From Chamaecyparis obtusa (taxonomy: Eukaryota; Streptophyta; Pinopsida; Cupressales; Cupressaceae), in the NCBI GenBank assembly GCA_027943335.1, contig BSBK01002075.1, forward strand, positions 4,911,001 through 4,975,000: a stretch of 64,000 nt of DNA, in the 5' to 3' direction. The position numbers were made by a program, and so were the translations under genes. How positions within the stretch are numbered: position 1 is the first letter of the stretch; each line of letters starts with the position of its first letter. Below, one piece after another: positions 37,931-50,131 of this stretch. The notes beneath the pieces were generated by a model. The model saw only the letters and a program-made list of their open reading frames with translations, did not search any database and had not been told where the DNA came from.

Positions 37931-38835
37931 TGTGTGATGATGATAATCACCTTCATGAAATTAAGATCAAATAGCAACAATTGAAAGTAAATACAATGCA
38001 AATCTAATTAAAATTGAAACTAAGATCTGTAGCATCTCATGGCTCTCTAGAAAGAGGTGGTAAGTGAAGCTCTTAGCTCAAATCTCCACTAGTGACACTT
38101 CTAAAATGAGAATGTATGCTGCTATGCTTCTACAAATGCTTCTACAATGATAGTTCTAGCTCAAATTGACAAGATATAATACAAATTACTCTAAATTGCT
38201 CTTTAGAATGCTCTCAATTGCCTATAATAACAATGCTTTGCAAATGAATTTCTAAGTTATCAATTGCTCTCAAAATGCTTCATATTTATAGTAAATTCCT
38301 AACGGTAGGGGGTGGAGTGAAGTAATCATGATTTACCTTAGGTTGAGTCAAATATTTTTCTTTGTTCATAAATGGGGGGACAATTTAAAGGTTTGTCTCA
38401 AAGCTTTAGACAAAAGGACAAGATTGAGTGGTTGAGATTGAAACTTTCAAATGAGTGATTGAGATTCATCCTTTTTGAGTGATTTATGTCTTTTTGTCCT
38501 CAATTCTTATTGGTTTCTCAACTTTGTTGAAATAAATTAGGAATTATTAAATTCAATTAATTAATTAAATTTAGCAATGTAAGGGTAATAGGTTCATTTT
38601 TATTTTTGATTTAAACAACTATACAATTAATTGATTAAAATCAATTATGTAGTGTTTTCCACCCTTTTAAGCTTTGATTTAATTATTTAACATCATTATT
38701 TGATTTTTCCTTTGCTTTAATTGATTTTTTCCAATTTGAATTAATTATTGTCCATTTAAATTGATTTAGTGCATTTTGATGATTATTTTGCAATTTAATG
38801 ATTTAAAAGCACTTGTCCATTTTTTAGTGTCTACA
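37931..38835 (-). repeat. 5' LTR of the pol-less element (905 bp)
   Basis: Same length as 29526-30430. It is followed on the plus strand by GTATC, the right target duplication within the copia-A integrase gene. Confidence 0.93.
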
Positions 38836-38840
38836 GTATC

Positions 38841-41116
38841 TACACCGAGGACACCCCAGTAGAATGATATTGTTGAAAGGAGGAATAGATCAATTTTTTA
38901 TTATGCTAGAACACTAATGATTGAAAAGGATGTTGCATAAATTTACTAGAGAGAAGCTATTAGTACTTATGTTTACACACTAAACTAAGTTCAATTGAAA
39001 GAAGAATCAAACAAGACACCTTATGAGCTATGGTATGGTTACACACCTAATGTGAGTTATTTCAGAATATTTGGAAGTAGATGCTACATTTTGAAAGATG
39101 ATAGAAATGAAAAATTTGATTCAAAAGGTGATGAGGGCATATTTCTAGGATATTCTACTAGAAGCAAGGCCTATAAATGTTTGAACAAGGATACTAACAA
39201 AATGATCGAAAGTTTAAATGCAAGATTTGATGAGTTTGTAGAAAAGAATAATGAAGAAAGAAAGAAAGAACCAAAAGACTATGGTAGATTTTTTTATATT
39301 GAAGAACCTGAAACTCTACTTGAGAAATAGTCTGGCATTACCGAGCAACAAAATAATGCTATCAAGCAATAACCTATATAGACTGCGCATCACCAAACAT
39401 TTATTGAAGAGAATGATGATCATGCACCGAGTAGAAAACATATTGAAGAATAGAGATCTAAACATGTACTTACAAAGTATGTGAGAAGAAACCATCCACA
39501 AGATCATATAATTGGAGACAAAAGAGTAGGAATGATGACTAGAAGTAAGTTAAGAAATAATACATTTTTAGTTTGTGAATTCAAACATAAAACTGTTAGA
39601 GATGCATTGGAAAATGATGAATGGATTAAGGTAATGAATGAAGAAATTGAGAAAATACAAAAAAACAAGACATGGACATTGGTACTGAGACCTAAAGACA
39701 AAAATATGATTGGCAAAAATAGATATTCAGAAACAAATTGAATGAGAATGGAGATGTAACAAGGAACAAAGCAAGACTAGTTTGCAAAGGTTATGCACAA
39801 GAAGAAGGAATTGACTATGGAGAAACTTTTGCACCCATTTCTAGACTTGAAGGAATAAGAATACTACTTGCATATACTGATTACAAAGGATTTAAGGTAT
39901 CTCAGATGGATGTGAAATCTGCATTTTTTAATGGGATACTTGAAGAAGAGGTATATATTGAATAACCTATAGGGTATGTTGATCCTGATTAGAGGAATAT
40001 GGTATGTAAGTTGCACAAGGCACTATATGAATTGAAGCAAGCACCAAGAGCTTGGTATGAAAGACTACATTCTTATCTCATAAGAATAGGATTTGTTAGA
40101 ACAAGTGACAACAACAATTTGTATTTGAAATGTGAAGCTGATGATAAGATTCTTATTGCTGAAATATTTGTTGACGATATCATATTTGGAGGTCATGATA
40201 ACCTATGTAAGTATTTTGTTGATGAAATAAGCAAAGGGTTTTAAATGTCGATGTTTGGTGAGATCAAATTCTTTTTTGGATTGCAAATATTACAACAAAA
40301 GGAAGGCATATACATCACACAATCTAAATACATCAAAAAATTCTTGAATACATCCGGTATGGAAGATTCAAAACTAGTTGGTACACCTATAGTAACCAGA
40401 TGCAAGCTAACAAAGGATGACAAATAAACTGAGGTAAATCAAATCTTATATAGATCAATGATTGGCAAGTTGATGTATGTTGTGTATAGTAGACCAGATA
40501 TTACATATGCAGATGGAATTGTAGCTAGATTCTCTACTAATCCTAAAGAGGCACGCGTAATTTTTGTGATTTTTTTTTGAGATACTTGAAGAATACTAAA
40601 AATTATGGATTGTGGTATAATAAAGAAGAAAATTTTGAACTAAAAGTTTTCACTGATGTTGATTGGGCTAGAAACATTGATGATAGAAAAAACATTACTG
40701 GTGGAGCATTCTTTTTAGGAGAAAGATTGGTAACATCGATAAGTAAGAAACAAGGATGCATTTCTCAGTCCACTGTTGAAGCAGAATATGTTGTTGCTAC
40801 TGCTAATTATTCAAATATTGCTTGGACAAAATAACTATTGGAAGGTATGAATGAGGAGAATACTGATCCAGTGATAATCTGTGATAACACAAGTGCTATT
40901 AATATTTCTAAGAATCCAGTGATGCATGCAAAGATAAATCACATATCTATTAAGTATCACTATTTGAGGGAGCAAGTTCAAGAAAAACAAGTCAAATTGG
41001 AATATGTGAAGTCACAAGAGAAAATTGTTGATATATTCACAAAAACCTTATCGAAGGATACATTTGAATACTTGAGTAGTAGACTAGGGGTCCATCCTCT
41101 ATCTAACACTCACTAA
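38841..41116 (+). pseudogene. copia-A second half: integrase end, reverse transcriptase, RNase H
   Basis: Reading resumes with the third integrase catalytic residue (DIVERRNRS near 38870), then KTPYELWYGYTPNVSYFRIFG. Reverse transcriptase follows: [54 protein letters not shown], and a catalytic FVDD (DD at 40173-40178). RNase H has FTDVDWARNIDDRKNITGG and QSTVEAEYVVATANY, with the copia ending EYVKSQEKIVDIFTKTL. The stop at 41114-41116 follows RLGVHPLSNTH. Breaks include a TAG near 38876, frameshifts near 39715 and 40560, a TAA/TAG pair near 39963 and a TAA near 40832. Closely related to copia-B. Confidence 0.92.
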
Positions 41117-41614
41117 GGTGATATGAGGTTGCATCAACCTATACTTTATCAGAAGATCTAATGACATTGATGCATAATGTTCACACTCTGGGATTCCTTA
41201 GGTTGTGAAGATGGGAAATAAGATAATATTGCATATTTATACATGCAAGGTACACGAATATGAACTAAAGAACAAAGATACTGATTTTGGCCACTAAAAG
41301 AGCTGATTTCTTTTTGGCATTGTTGTTAGAGGGATAGAGAGAATGATGAAATATACATAAATGGAATAAGAGAGAGAGAATGATTCGCAGGGGGAGAGAT
41401 TATCAGGAAACATTGGAGAGAGATATATGAATATCAATTAGAAATGAAGTTAACTGAAAGGGAGAGTCTATTTAAGTGATGTTTTGTAGTGATTAAATAT
41501 ATTAAATGCATAAGCTAGGGAGAGTTACCAAGTCAACACATATATAAAGAGTTATATACACATAATATGTTTGGTATTCTATGACATATTTCATATTGTG
41601 TTGCTATCAATGCC
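41117..41614 (+). other. copia-A 3' untranslated region
   Basis: About 500 bases between the pol stop and the polypurine tract, with GAGAGAGA-rich segments at 41337-41410. No coding content. The matching stretch in copia-B is 51200-51638. Confidence 0.7.
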
Positions 41615-43165
41615 AAAGGGAGAGATTGACAAACTACAACTCATTAATCACTTGAAAGGGAAGAGATTGATAGACTACAACTCATTGATTACTTGAAAGG
41701 ATAGAATGTGAAGATGATCACCGAGCTACAAAGGTATATGTGACACATTAAATCAACTATTATATTGGCATTGAAGTCAACTAGTTTTGACTATACTTAT
41801 AATTATAGTTGCAAACATCTAAAGAAGGTAATAAAGGAATGGGATATTAACATGAAGATGAGATTTATGAGAAAGATATGGATATGGTATTCATTGGGTA
41901 ATTTATTGATGAGTCTATGACACTATGTTAGATATTTGATTGTATTAGATAATTTTGTTATGAATTGAAGATCAAGAACATACATGTTTATGTGATCGAT
42001 AAATGAAGAACTTAGTATACACCAAGTTGAAATAGTGTACATCAAGAAAGTGTAGTGTATACTGAGTGCAATGTTAACCAAGTAAGAAGTCACTGAAACA
42101 TCACAATATTCACCGAGTGAAAGAAATAATATGGAAAATGTGATTGCCAACTTAAAGATGATGAGCTGGACAAATATAGATGATTCTGAGGTTAAAGATA
42201 AAGTTTGTTATGAAGATCAAACAACTGAAAAAATTCAAGGAAGATCGAATGATGAAGAATGAAACATGTTTGAGGCACAAGTTTTGAGGAAGGTTGAAGG
42301 GGAAAAAATCAATGATTAAGATTAAGAGGCAAAATCTATGGATGAGAAGAAAATGGTTTATCATGTCTATTTAAAGAGATAAGAGATTCAAAATGAGAAT
42401 GCACATGATAAGAAGATTGCATTCATGCAAAGATGGTCAGACAGGTTGAAGAGAGAGCCGAACAATTCAGCAGTCTACACCGAGCGTCAGAGAAATGAAT
42501 TAACCAAGCAGAACATAGTTGGAGGATAAGAGGAAATTGAAGTGATTATGATGGCTATAGGTATTATGAGCTTAGCATAGATCTGAAAATCTTCAAAGGA
42601 AGTTGTATTTGAATTAGATCATTTACTGTTGCATTCTAACCATTTCTACAGATAAATCTCTTAACCAAGTGGGACTTAACAGTCTTTATTTATTTCATTA
42701 TGACATTCAATGAATGTTGATTATTTTCTTGTTGAGCCCAAGTAAGTATTTTTTCACATAGAACTGTAAGTGATAAATCCTCTAATAAGGTCACACATTA
42801 TAGTGTGTTTTGTAACCTTTAATAGGGTTTTCTCTTAGCCAAGCTCACTTTAGAAGAGTGAAATTATTTTGGGTACTAGTACTAGGTGGTTTTTCCCCTA
42901 ACAGGGTTTCCACATTAAAAATAAAGTGTTATATGTGTATGGATGTGATGATTTTTTATTTTACTTTACACATTAGAATTACTGGTTTCATCGGTATATA
43001 CACTAGTTAATTTACTGGTATTCGGTTAATGAATAGAAAGGCACATAGAAAGTTTTGCTGAGTTTTTTGGATTATTTTAAAGTTTTTTTAATACATCTGG
43101 GAGTATTTGGGACTATAGGATAACTAGACTTAACTGATTGACACCCACTCTTAGTTATCTAATAG
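41615..43165 (+). repeat. copia-A polypurine tract and 3' LTR
   Basis: The purine tract AAAGGGAGAGA (41615-41625) is followed by the LTR start TGACAAACTAC at 41627. The LTR is about 1.54 kb and ends near 43165, by analogy with the copia-B LTR (both share AACTGATT then a C-rich run near the end). The exact right edge and target duplication are unclear because the 5' LTR is missing. The boundary is partly duplicated: a second AAAGGGAAGAGATTGA-ACTACAACTCATT copy lies about 40 bases downstream. Confidence 0.75.
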
Positions 43166-43184
43166 TATATACATGATACATGTA

Positions 43185-43925
43185 GTTCTTGGGAGGTCTT
43201 GAGTACTCCATCCATCCATGCATCTTGTGTTTTCTTCTCTCTTTTTGGTGGAGGTTTTTTCCTATGAGGTTTTCCCTCTTTCTCCACTTTATGAGAGTTT
43301 TTCATTTCATGTATTGCATTACATATTGTACATGGGAACCTAACATGACCTAGTAGGTAGGACCCATCTTGCATTGTGAGTTTAAATGCATTCCCTTAAG
43401 TTGCACTTAAGGGGGGGTGTTGAAGTAATTAAATATTCATAATTACACTTTACTTAATCTTACTTAGGATAATACATTTCATAGTAGTTTTCATTGAGAC
43501 ACCTAGGATTTTTTAGCTCAATTAAGCACACATAGAAGAAATTTAACTTTAGGTGTGATATCCACCTTTAGTGCACATATCACATTATCATCCTCATCCT
43601 ATGGCACATACTTCATTGCATAATGGAGGATGATCCACATTTGGTGGACATGTGATTACACATTGTATAGGTGATATCTTATTAGCTCCTTATCATTCTC
43701 TCTTATCACCTTTCATATATAAGGAGGCCTATTATGTACATTTTAATAAATTTATTGGATCAATCAATCATCAATCATTCCATCATACAATTCTATTCTT
43801 GTTCATATCATCTCTCTTACATTTATTTTTTTCTTCAATCTCTAGATCTTTGGTTCAATCTTTGCTATTTACAAATTCTTCCTAGGGAGAGAAGGAATGC
43901 AGATATCTATTATTGACTCATTCAA
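43185..43925 (+). repeat. copia-H 3' tail, polypurine tract and LTR (fragment)
   Basis: The 43185-43417 segment matches by eye the stretch between RNase H and LTR of copia-1 (shared words GGAGGTTTTTTCC and GTTTTCCCT.TTTCT). It ends in the same CTTAAGGGGGGG tract, and an LTR begins TGTTGAAGTAATT at 43418. A TATA box (CATATATAAGG) lies near 43712. The LTR right edge is not resolved (placed near 43925). No pol of this element is seen to the left, so only the 3' end is present. It is related to copia-1 but has a different LTR. Confidence 0.7.
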
Positions 43926-44544
43926 ACTTCATACATGTCAGGTTGTAAGGCCTTCCCGATTATAGCCAATACCATGAAATTCAATTATAGAACAATCCTC
44001 ATACATCTAAGGATCCAAAACTTTAGATTCTAATCCTAAAACTACTTCCCAATCCTAGAATATATCTACTTATTTATACAAGAGGCCACCGAACAAGCCG
44101 GTTGTAAAGATCCTTAGATCCATCATTGGAGAAAGAAATGACCCAGATTTAGGTCCACATGTTTCCTAATGAGTGATCACAACATTAATACTATGACCAA
44201 AATAAACTTCACATGTCGGCCAAGATCAAACAATTAAATTCCACTAGTCATTGAACTCAGGAACTAAGCAACACTGAACACACCAAACCAAATCGGTAAT
44301 GAGAACTACTGAACCAACTTGGTAAAGGAAATAAAAAAACATTAGATGATCTCACCAATGACTGACGAGAACACTTCACCAAGAACTCTAAAGTAGTTAC
44401 CGAGAAAACAAAACAAGCTACCGAGTAGCCAAACAAACTCCAACATATTTTTGGTTGATCTAGGATTTCCATAATCCCAAGATGCTCCTACATTAGACAT
44501 CCGAGGTAGGAAAGAAATGATTTTCTGAATCATGTGTCAAATAC
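43926..44544. other. Non-coding stretch before copia-B
   Basis: No gene or domain seen. The right half holds several ACCGAG words (near 44399 and 44421) like those in the copia-A and copia-B LTRs, so it may be a decayed LTR piece in unknown orientation. Confidence 0.45.
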
Positions 44545-46020
44545 TATTGGAAACTACAATTGAAGCAATTGTTGTATTGTCATTGATGTCAAACCTTAAT
44601 TGGTAAGACTGTTGCTATTTAAGAAAGTACTATATCTATTTGATTGTTGCTAAGAGGAAAGGCAAGGTTGGTAACAATAGCACCTAAGGAAAGGTTGAGT
44701 TATCTTGATACTTCAATGAGTACTTGATTATGTGGCACAATGATAAGACAATGTATTGTTTATCTAAGTAAGAATGAAGACTAAAGTGGTAGGCTTAACC
44801 GAGCAAAAGTGAAGAAATCTAGTTTAAGCTAAGTGATATTAGTGTCGACCGAGCTAGTATATGCTGAGTAAATTTAATGTTGACCAAACATCAGTTAATT
44901 TTTGAGGAAGACGATATTAGCTGAGGAAATAGTTTTTGAGGTGACTGAGCTTTCTAATGAAGACTGAGGAGTTGAACACTATATTGACCAAGCGTTAGTA
45001 TTTTACATTTGTGGGAGAATTCAGATTTCCATCCGACATCATTGAATTATTGGATTATGTAAAATGTGTTGACTTTATTTATTGATTTTATGAAAGCATT
45101 TAATGCACTGTAAAACATTTTATTTTAAACCTATTAAGAGATTTGAGATATTTCTAGAAGAATAGCTAAAGAACATAAACTAGGAAGGATTCAATGAATC
45201 TGACCTAACCCTAAGATCTACGAAGGAGATTAAGCGACAAAAGATGTATTGACCTAACGAAGGAAGTATTAAGGAAACCTAAGTAGAGGTTAAAGGAGAG
45301 AGGATGCCAGAAGTATTGTTGATGTTATTGACTGTCTAAGTAGAGAAGGCTAAAGGAGAGCTATTGTGATTGCTTGAAGAGAGTTCTGAGTAGATCAGTG
45401 ATGGAGATGGTAATGGTTCATAGTCAGTAAGCCAGCATATGTGTATAGAAATGGATCTGATATTTGCAAAGTGAGTTGTATATTTTTTAGATCAATACTA
45501 CTGCTACTTTCTAACCATTGTATCAGTAAAAATCCTTTTAATAGAGGTTGACCTAACAATCATAGATATAAATCCTTTGAACAAGGTTGCAATCTAATGG
45601 AGTGTATGTAAGTCCTATAACAAGGGACACTTTTAACAGAGTGGTCTAAATCCTTTAACCGGGTCACACATGATAGTGTGTTTGTAACCTTTGATAGGGT
45701 TGGCTTTTCACCAAGCTCACTTCAGAAGAGTGAACATAATAGTAACATGTTACAAAGTGTTTTTTCTCAAATTGGGTTTCCACTATAAATACTAGTGTTG
45801 ATACTTGTGTGAATATTTTAGTTTGAACATTTCTGTGTTTTACAAGTTAGATGTTATTGGATAAGTGGACTGCACTATTATATGTTTCTATTATGCAATC
45901 AGTAATGACTAAGTAGATGTTGGTTATTAGATGTAATTTGTTGAAGAGTTTTAAAGTTTGTTTTATATATTTAGACCTAAGAACAACTGATTCACCCCCC
46001 CTCTCTATTATTCTAAATCA
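44545..46020 (+). repeat. copia-B 5' LTR
   Basis: About 1476 bp, matching 51650-52783 plus 57109-57229 by eye. It ends near AAATCA before the primer site; the last few bases are uncertain by up to ten. It contains repeated ACCGAGC words. Confidence 0.85.
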
Positions 46021-46030
46021 TATTTAAAAT

Positions 46031-46042
46031 TGGTATTAGAGT
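46031..46042 (+). other. copia-B primer binding site
   Basis: TGGTATTAGAGT differs from the initiator-Met site TGGTATCAGAGC by two C-to-T changes. Confidence 0.8.
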
Positions 46043-46085
46043 TGTTGGTGCTTATAGAGAACAAGTTTGAGGGTACTTGAAGAAA

Positions 46086-47212
46086 ATGATCAGAATGTAT
46101 AAGAAGGAGGTACCAAAGTTGAATAAGGAGAACTTTCCTGCATGGCAAAGCTTGATGAATCTACATCTGGTCGATATTGGTGATTCTACAAAGTATTATG
46201 TTGAGCATGATTATGTCACACCTGTTGCACCTCTAACTATCGAAGAAATGAAAGCTAAATAAGAGCACAACCAAGTAATGTTGGAGATTGTGTCTGCCCT
46301 AAGTTTTCCAGAATTTGAAGACATCAAAGACTGCAGTAATGCAAAGAAAATGTGGGACACCCTTGCAAACATTTATGGTGGTGACATAAATGTATTGAGA
46401 GCAAAAGATAAGAGCCTAAGAGGTAAATTTGATGAAATGAGAATGCAAGAAGGTGAGAATATTATACAATATTGTGGTAGAATAAAAGAAGTTGTAAATG
46501 CCATTAGAGGAGAAAATGGAACTATTGATGATGAAACTATAATAGGAAAAGTATTGAGAACTATGTGTCCTATCTATGCCATCAAAATTTTAGCAATTCA
46601 AGAATCTAGATGTAACCCTAACAATGTTCTTACTTTGGAAAGTTTGGTTGGTAAGCTTACTGCTTTTGAACTTTCTAACTATGATAACTTCACTGTTGGT
46701 AATGTTGAATCTTTTTTTAAGTCACAAATGGTTCTGAGTAAGTCAAAGAAGTAAAAAGAAAGATGCATTAGTGAAAGTGAAAGTGAAAGTGACAATGACA
46801 CATCTGATGAAGAACTTGTGGATCTAGAAGCTCTTATGGCTAGAATACTGAAAAGGGGAAAAGGAAAGTACAAAGGCAAACTCCCTATTATATGTTTTTC
46901 ATGTAATAAAGTTAGTCATATAGCTACTAGATGTCATGACAAGGATGATAAGGATGAAGAAAGAGACAATAAGCATAAAGACAAAAGAGAAGATAGAGGT
47001 TACCGAAGATACAAGGACCACAAAGGAAAAGGTAAGAAATCCTACTATATTGTTGAAGAAGAGATTAACACTGATAGTGATGATTTTGAAATTGAGGTTG
47101 TCTATGTTGCAATGAGAGATGAATTTGATGAGGATGAGAAAATTGCATTGATATCTTATGCGAACAAAAATGATAAATGGATTAAATTCATAGTGGTTGT
47201 TCACATCATATG
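46086..47212 (+). pseudogene. copia-B gag with zinc knuckle
   Basis: The ATG at 46086 gives MIRMYKKEVPKLNKENFPAW, a copia gag N-terminus (the W near residue 20 is typical). A TAA at 46260-46262 interrupts it; reading continues to 46754 with KKMWDTLANIYGG and LRGKFDEMRMQEGENI. After a TAA at 46752-46754 and a change of frame, an acidic segment leads to the knuckle CFSCNKVSHIATRC (C-x2-C-x4-H-x4-C, about 46891-46932). A lysine/aspartate-rich tail follows. Gag forms the particle and binds the RNA. The stops make it defective. Confidence 0.88.
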
Positions 47213-50126
47213 ACTAGTGACAAGAGTAAGTTTGATACCTTAGATCATTATAAAGGTAGGAGTGTGAAATTTGGTAATGATGCACCATGTCCTATTAGAG
47301 GAAAAGGATTGATTAAGCTAACTGATAAGATCACTTGTGAAAATGCTTATTGGGTTGAGGGTCTTAACTATAATTTGTTGAGTGTTTCACAACTTAATAG
47401 CACTAGCTACCGAGTGGAATTTCATCACATAAAGGCCAAAATATTTGATACCACTGGTGAACTGATTGGAACTAGAGAACAGACAAGAGATAATTTGTTC
47501 TATCTAGACCTATCTGAAGAAATATGTATGACTGCACAGCTTGATGATATTTGGTTATGGAATAAGCAGCTATGTCATGTTAAATTTGATAATTTGGTAG
47601 AAATTAGTAAGAAAAAGAAAGTGAGAGATCTGCCTAGATTGAAGAAACCTGAGAATATAATGTGCAAAGAATGTCAGTTAGGTAAGATGTTAAAGTCTAG
47701 TTTCAAGAGAAAAAATTTTACTTCTGAGAATAACTTAGATTTGGTTCATATTGACCTTTGTGGAATGATGGGTATACAAATCTATTGTGGTGCTAGATAT
47801 TTTATCTTGTTTGTTGATGATTATACCAGAATGATGCATGTAATGTTCTTAAAGGAAAAATATGATGCTTTTCAACTTTTTAAGTGGTATGTGGCTAAGG
47901 TTGAAAAGGAGACAGGTAGGAATCTAAAGTGTCTGAGATTAGACCGAGGTGGAGAATTTATATCCAATGAATTTAATATATTTTGCAATGATAGAGGGAT
48001 CAAAAGAAAGATGTCTGCACCTAGAAGTCCTCCACAAAATGGTATAGCAGAGAGAAGGAACAGATCTATCTTGGATTGTGCAAAGACATTAATGATTGAA
48101 AAGAATGTTGCATAAAAGTATTGGAAAGAAGATGTAAGTACAGTTGTTTATACTCTTAACCGAGTATAGATCAAAAAAGGTACTAATATGACACCTTATG
48201 AGTTGTGGCATGGGTATGCACCTAATGTAAAGTACTTTAGAATTTTTGTAAGTAAATGCTTCATACTAAAGGACAATATAAATGGAAAATTTGATGCTAA
48301 AAGAGATGAGGGTATATTCCTAGGATATTCCACAAAAAGTAAAGTTTATAAGTGTTTAAAATCTAACACTAACAAAATTGTGGAAAGTGTGAATGTCAAA
48401 GTTGATGAGTATGCAGAGAAAAATGAAATTGATAGTAAAAGAGAACTAGAAGATTACAGATCTTTTGTGTATATAGAGGAAGGAGAGGCAAGTGCCAGAA
48501 TTGCACCTAATGTTGAGTCTTGGGTAAGCAATGCGGAGCATCAGGAAAACAATGTCGAGAAAGAAGAAGAACATGTCGAGTGATAGGAAGAAGCTGTCGA
48601 GTATCAGAGAGAGGTTACTGAGCATTCAGAAGCTGAATCTGACAATATTGTTGGTGAACCTGATGAGCAAAATGAAAGGAGAGTAGAACCTGTTCTAGCA
48701 CAATATGTAAGGAGACATCACAAGCCTGAACAGATTATTGGAGACAAAGATACTGGAATTCTGACCAGAAGAAAGACAAGAGATCCAACATGGTTACTAT
48801 TTGAATTTGAGCCTAAGACTACAAAGGAGGCATTAGAAAATGATGACTAGATATAAGCAATGAATGAAGAGATAGACCCGATAGAGAAGAATGATACTTG
48901 GACTCTGGTGCCGAGACTAGAAAATAAGAATGTTATTGGGACAAAGTGGGTATTTCATAATAAGCTAAACGAACATGGTCATATCACAAGAAACAAAGCT
49001 AGGCTGGTATGCAAAGACTATGCACAAGAAGAAGGAATAGATTATGGGAAGACATTTTCCCCTATAGCTATATTGGAAGGAGTAAGAACTCTGCTTGCAT
49101 ATGCTACCTATAAATATTTCAAGGTATACCAAATGGATGTTAAGTCTACATTTTTAAATGGTATATTAGAAGAAGAAGTTTATATTGAACAGCCAGAAGT
49201 ATTTGTTGATCCAAACAAAAGACACATGGTTTGCAAACTGAATAAAGCACTATATGGACTAAAGAAAGCTCCTAGAGCATGGTATGAGAGACTGCACAAC
49301 TACCTAATACAAATTAGATTCTCAAGGACAAATGACATAAGAAACCTGTACATGAAAGATGAAGAAGGTAAATGAATCTTGTTAGCTAAGATCTTTGTAG
49401 ATGATATTATATTTGGTGGAAAAGATGCCTTGTATAAGAAATTTTCAAATGAAATGCAAACTGAATTTGAAATGAGTATGGTTGGGGAGATCAAATTTTT
49501 TGTTGGTTGACAAGTATATCAGATGGAGAAAGGAATTTTCATCACCTAGTCTAAATATGTTCATGAGATACTGAAAACCTTTGGTATGGAAGATTCAAGG
49601 CCAGTAAGTACTCCCATGGCTACTGGACAAAAGTTGTCTAAAAATGATGATGTTGTAGAAGTAAACTAGACTTTGTATAGATCTATGATTGGAAAGATGC
49701 AATATGTTGTACATAATAGACTAGACATTGCATTAGTTATTGGGATTATGGCAAGATTCTCTACCAATCGTAAGGAAACTCACATGATGGCTATCAAAAG
49801 AATAATGAGATATTTGAAAGGGACTACTGACTATGGATTATACAATAAGAAGCATGAGAAGTTTGAACTAAGAGTGTATACAGATGTTGATTGGGCAAGA
49901 AATGTAGATGACATAAAGAGTACTAGTGGTGGAGCTTTCTTTCTTGGATAGAGATTAGTTTCCTGGACAAGGAAGAAATAAAATTGCATTTCCCAATCTA
50001 CTGCTGAAGTCAAGTATGTGGCTACAGCTGTGAACTGTTCAAATTTGATATGGATAAAACAATTATTGGTAGGCATGAAAGAAGAAATCACTGAACTAGT
50101 TGTCATTTTCTATGACAACACAAGTA
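47180..50126 (+). pseudogene. copia-B pol: protease, integrase, reverse transcriptase, RNase H (first part)
   Basis: The protease motif at about 47189-47214 reads HSGCSHHM and is out of frame with gag; copia-A has DSGC here. The integrase runs in one open frame of 301 codons (47210-48115): pre-integrase C-x2-C (CKECQLGKM), VHIDLCG, LRLDRGGEF and GIAERRNRS supply D, D, E. After a TAA and TAG, TPYELWHGYAPNVKYFRIF follows. Reverse transcriptase (48860-49640) has [54 protein letters not shown] and FVDDIIFGG (DD 49400-49405). RNase H begins YTDVDWARNVDDIKSTSGG. Stops at glutamine positions include TAG near 49549, 49668 and 49949. It is cut at 50131 by a solo LTR. Confidence 0.92.
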
Positions 50127-50131
50127 CTATC

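Larger units (their letters stand above)
29526..38835 (-). mobile_element. Pol-less LTR retrotransposon, minus strand, with a gag-like ORF
   Basis: Two 905-bp LTRs (29526-30430 and 37931-38835) bound the element, flanked by GTATC (29521-29525 and 38836-38840). On the minus strand a primer-site candidate (TGGCACCCACCGTGGGGC) follows the 5' LTR and a polypurine tract (AAAGAGGGGCATT) precedes the 3' LTR. The 7.5-kb interior contains no reverse transcriptase, integrase or protease motif in any frame that I can see. It has only a broken hydrophilic ORF region (33140-35630) and long non-coding flanks. This is the layout of a large non-autonomous LTR derivative (LARD or TR-GAG type) that would need another element's enzymes. 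The LTRs are nearly identical by eye, suggesting recent mobility. Confidence 0.9.
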
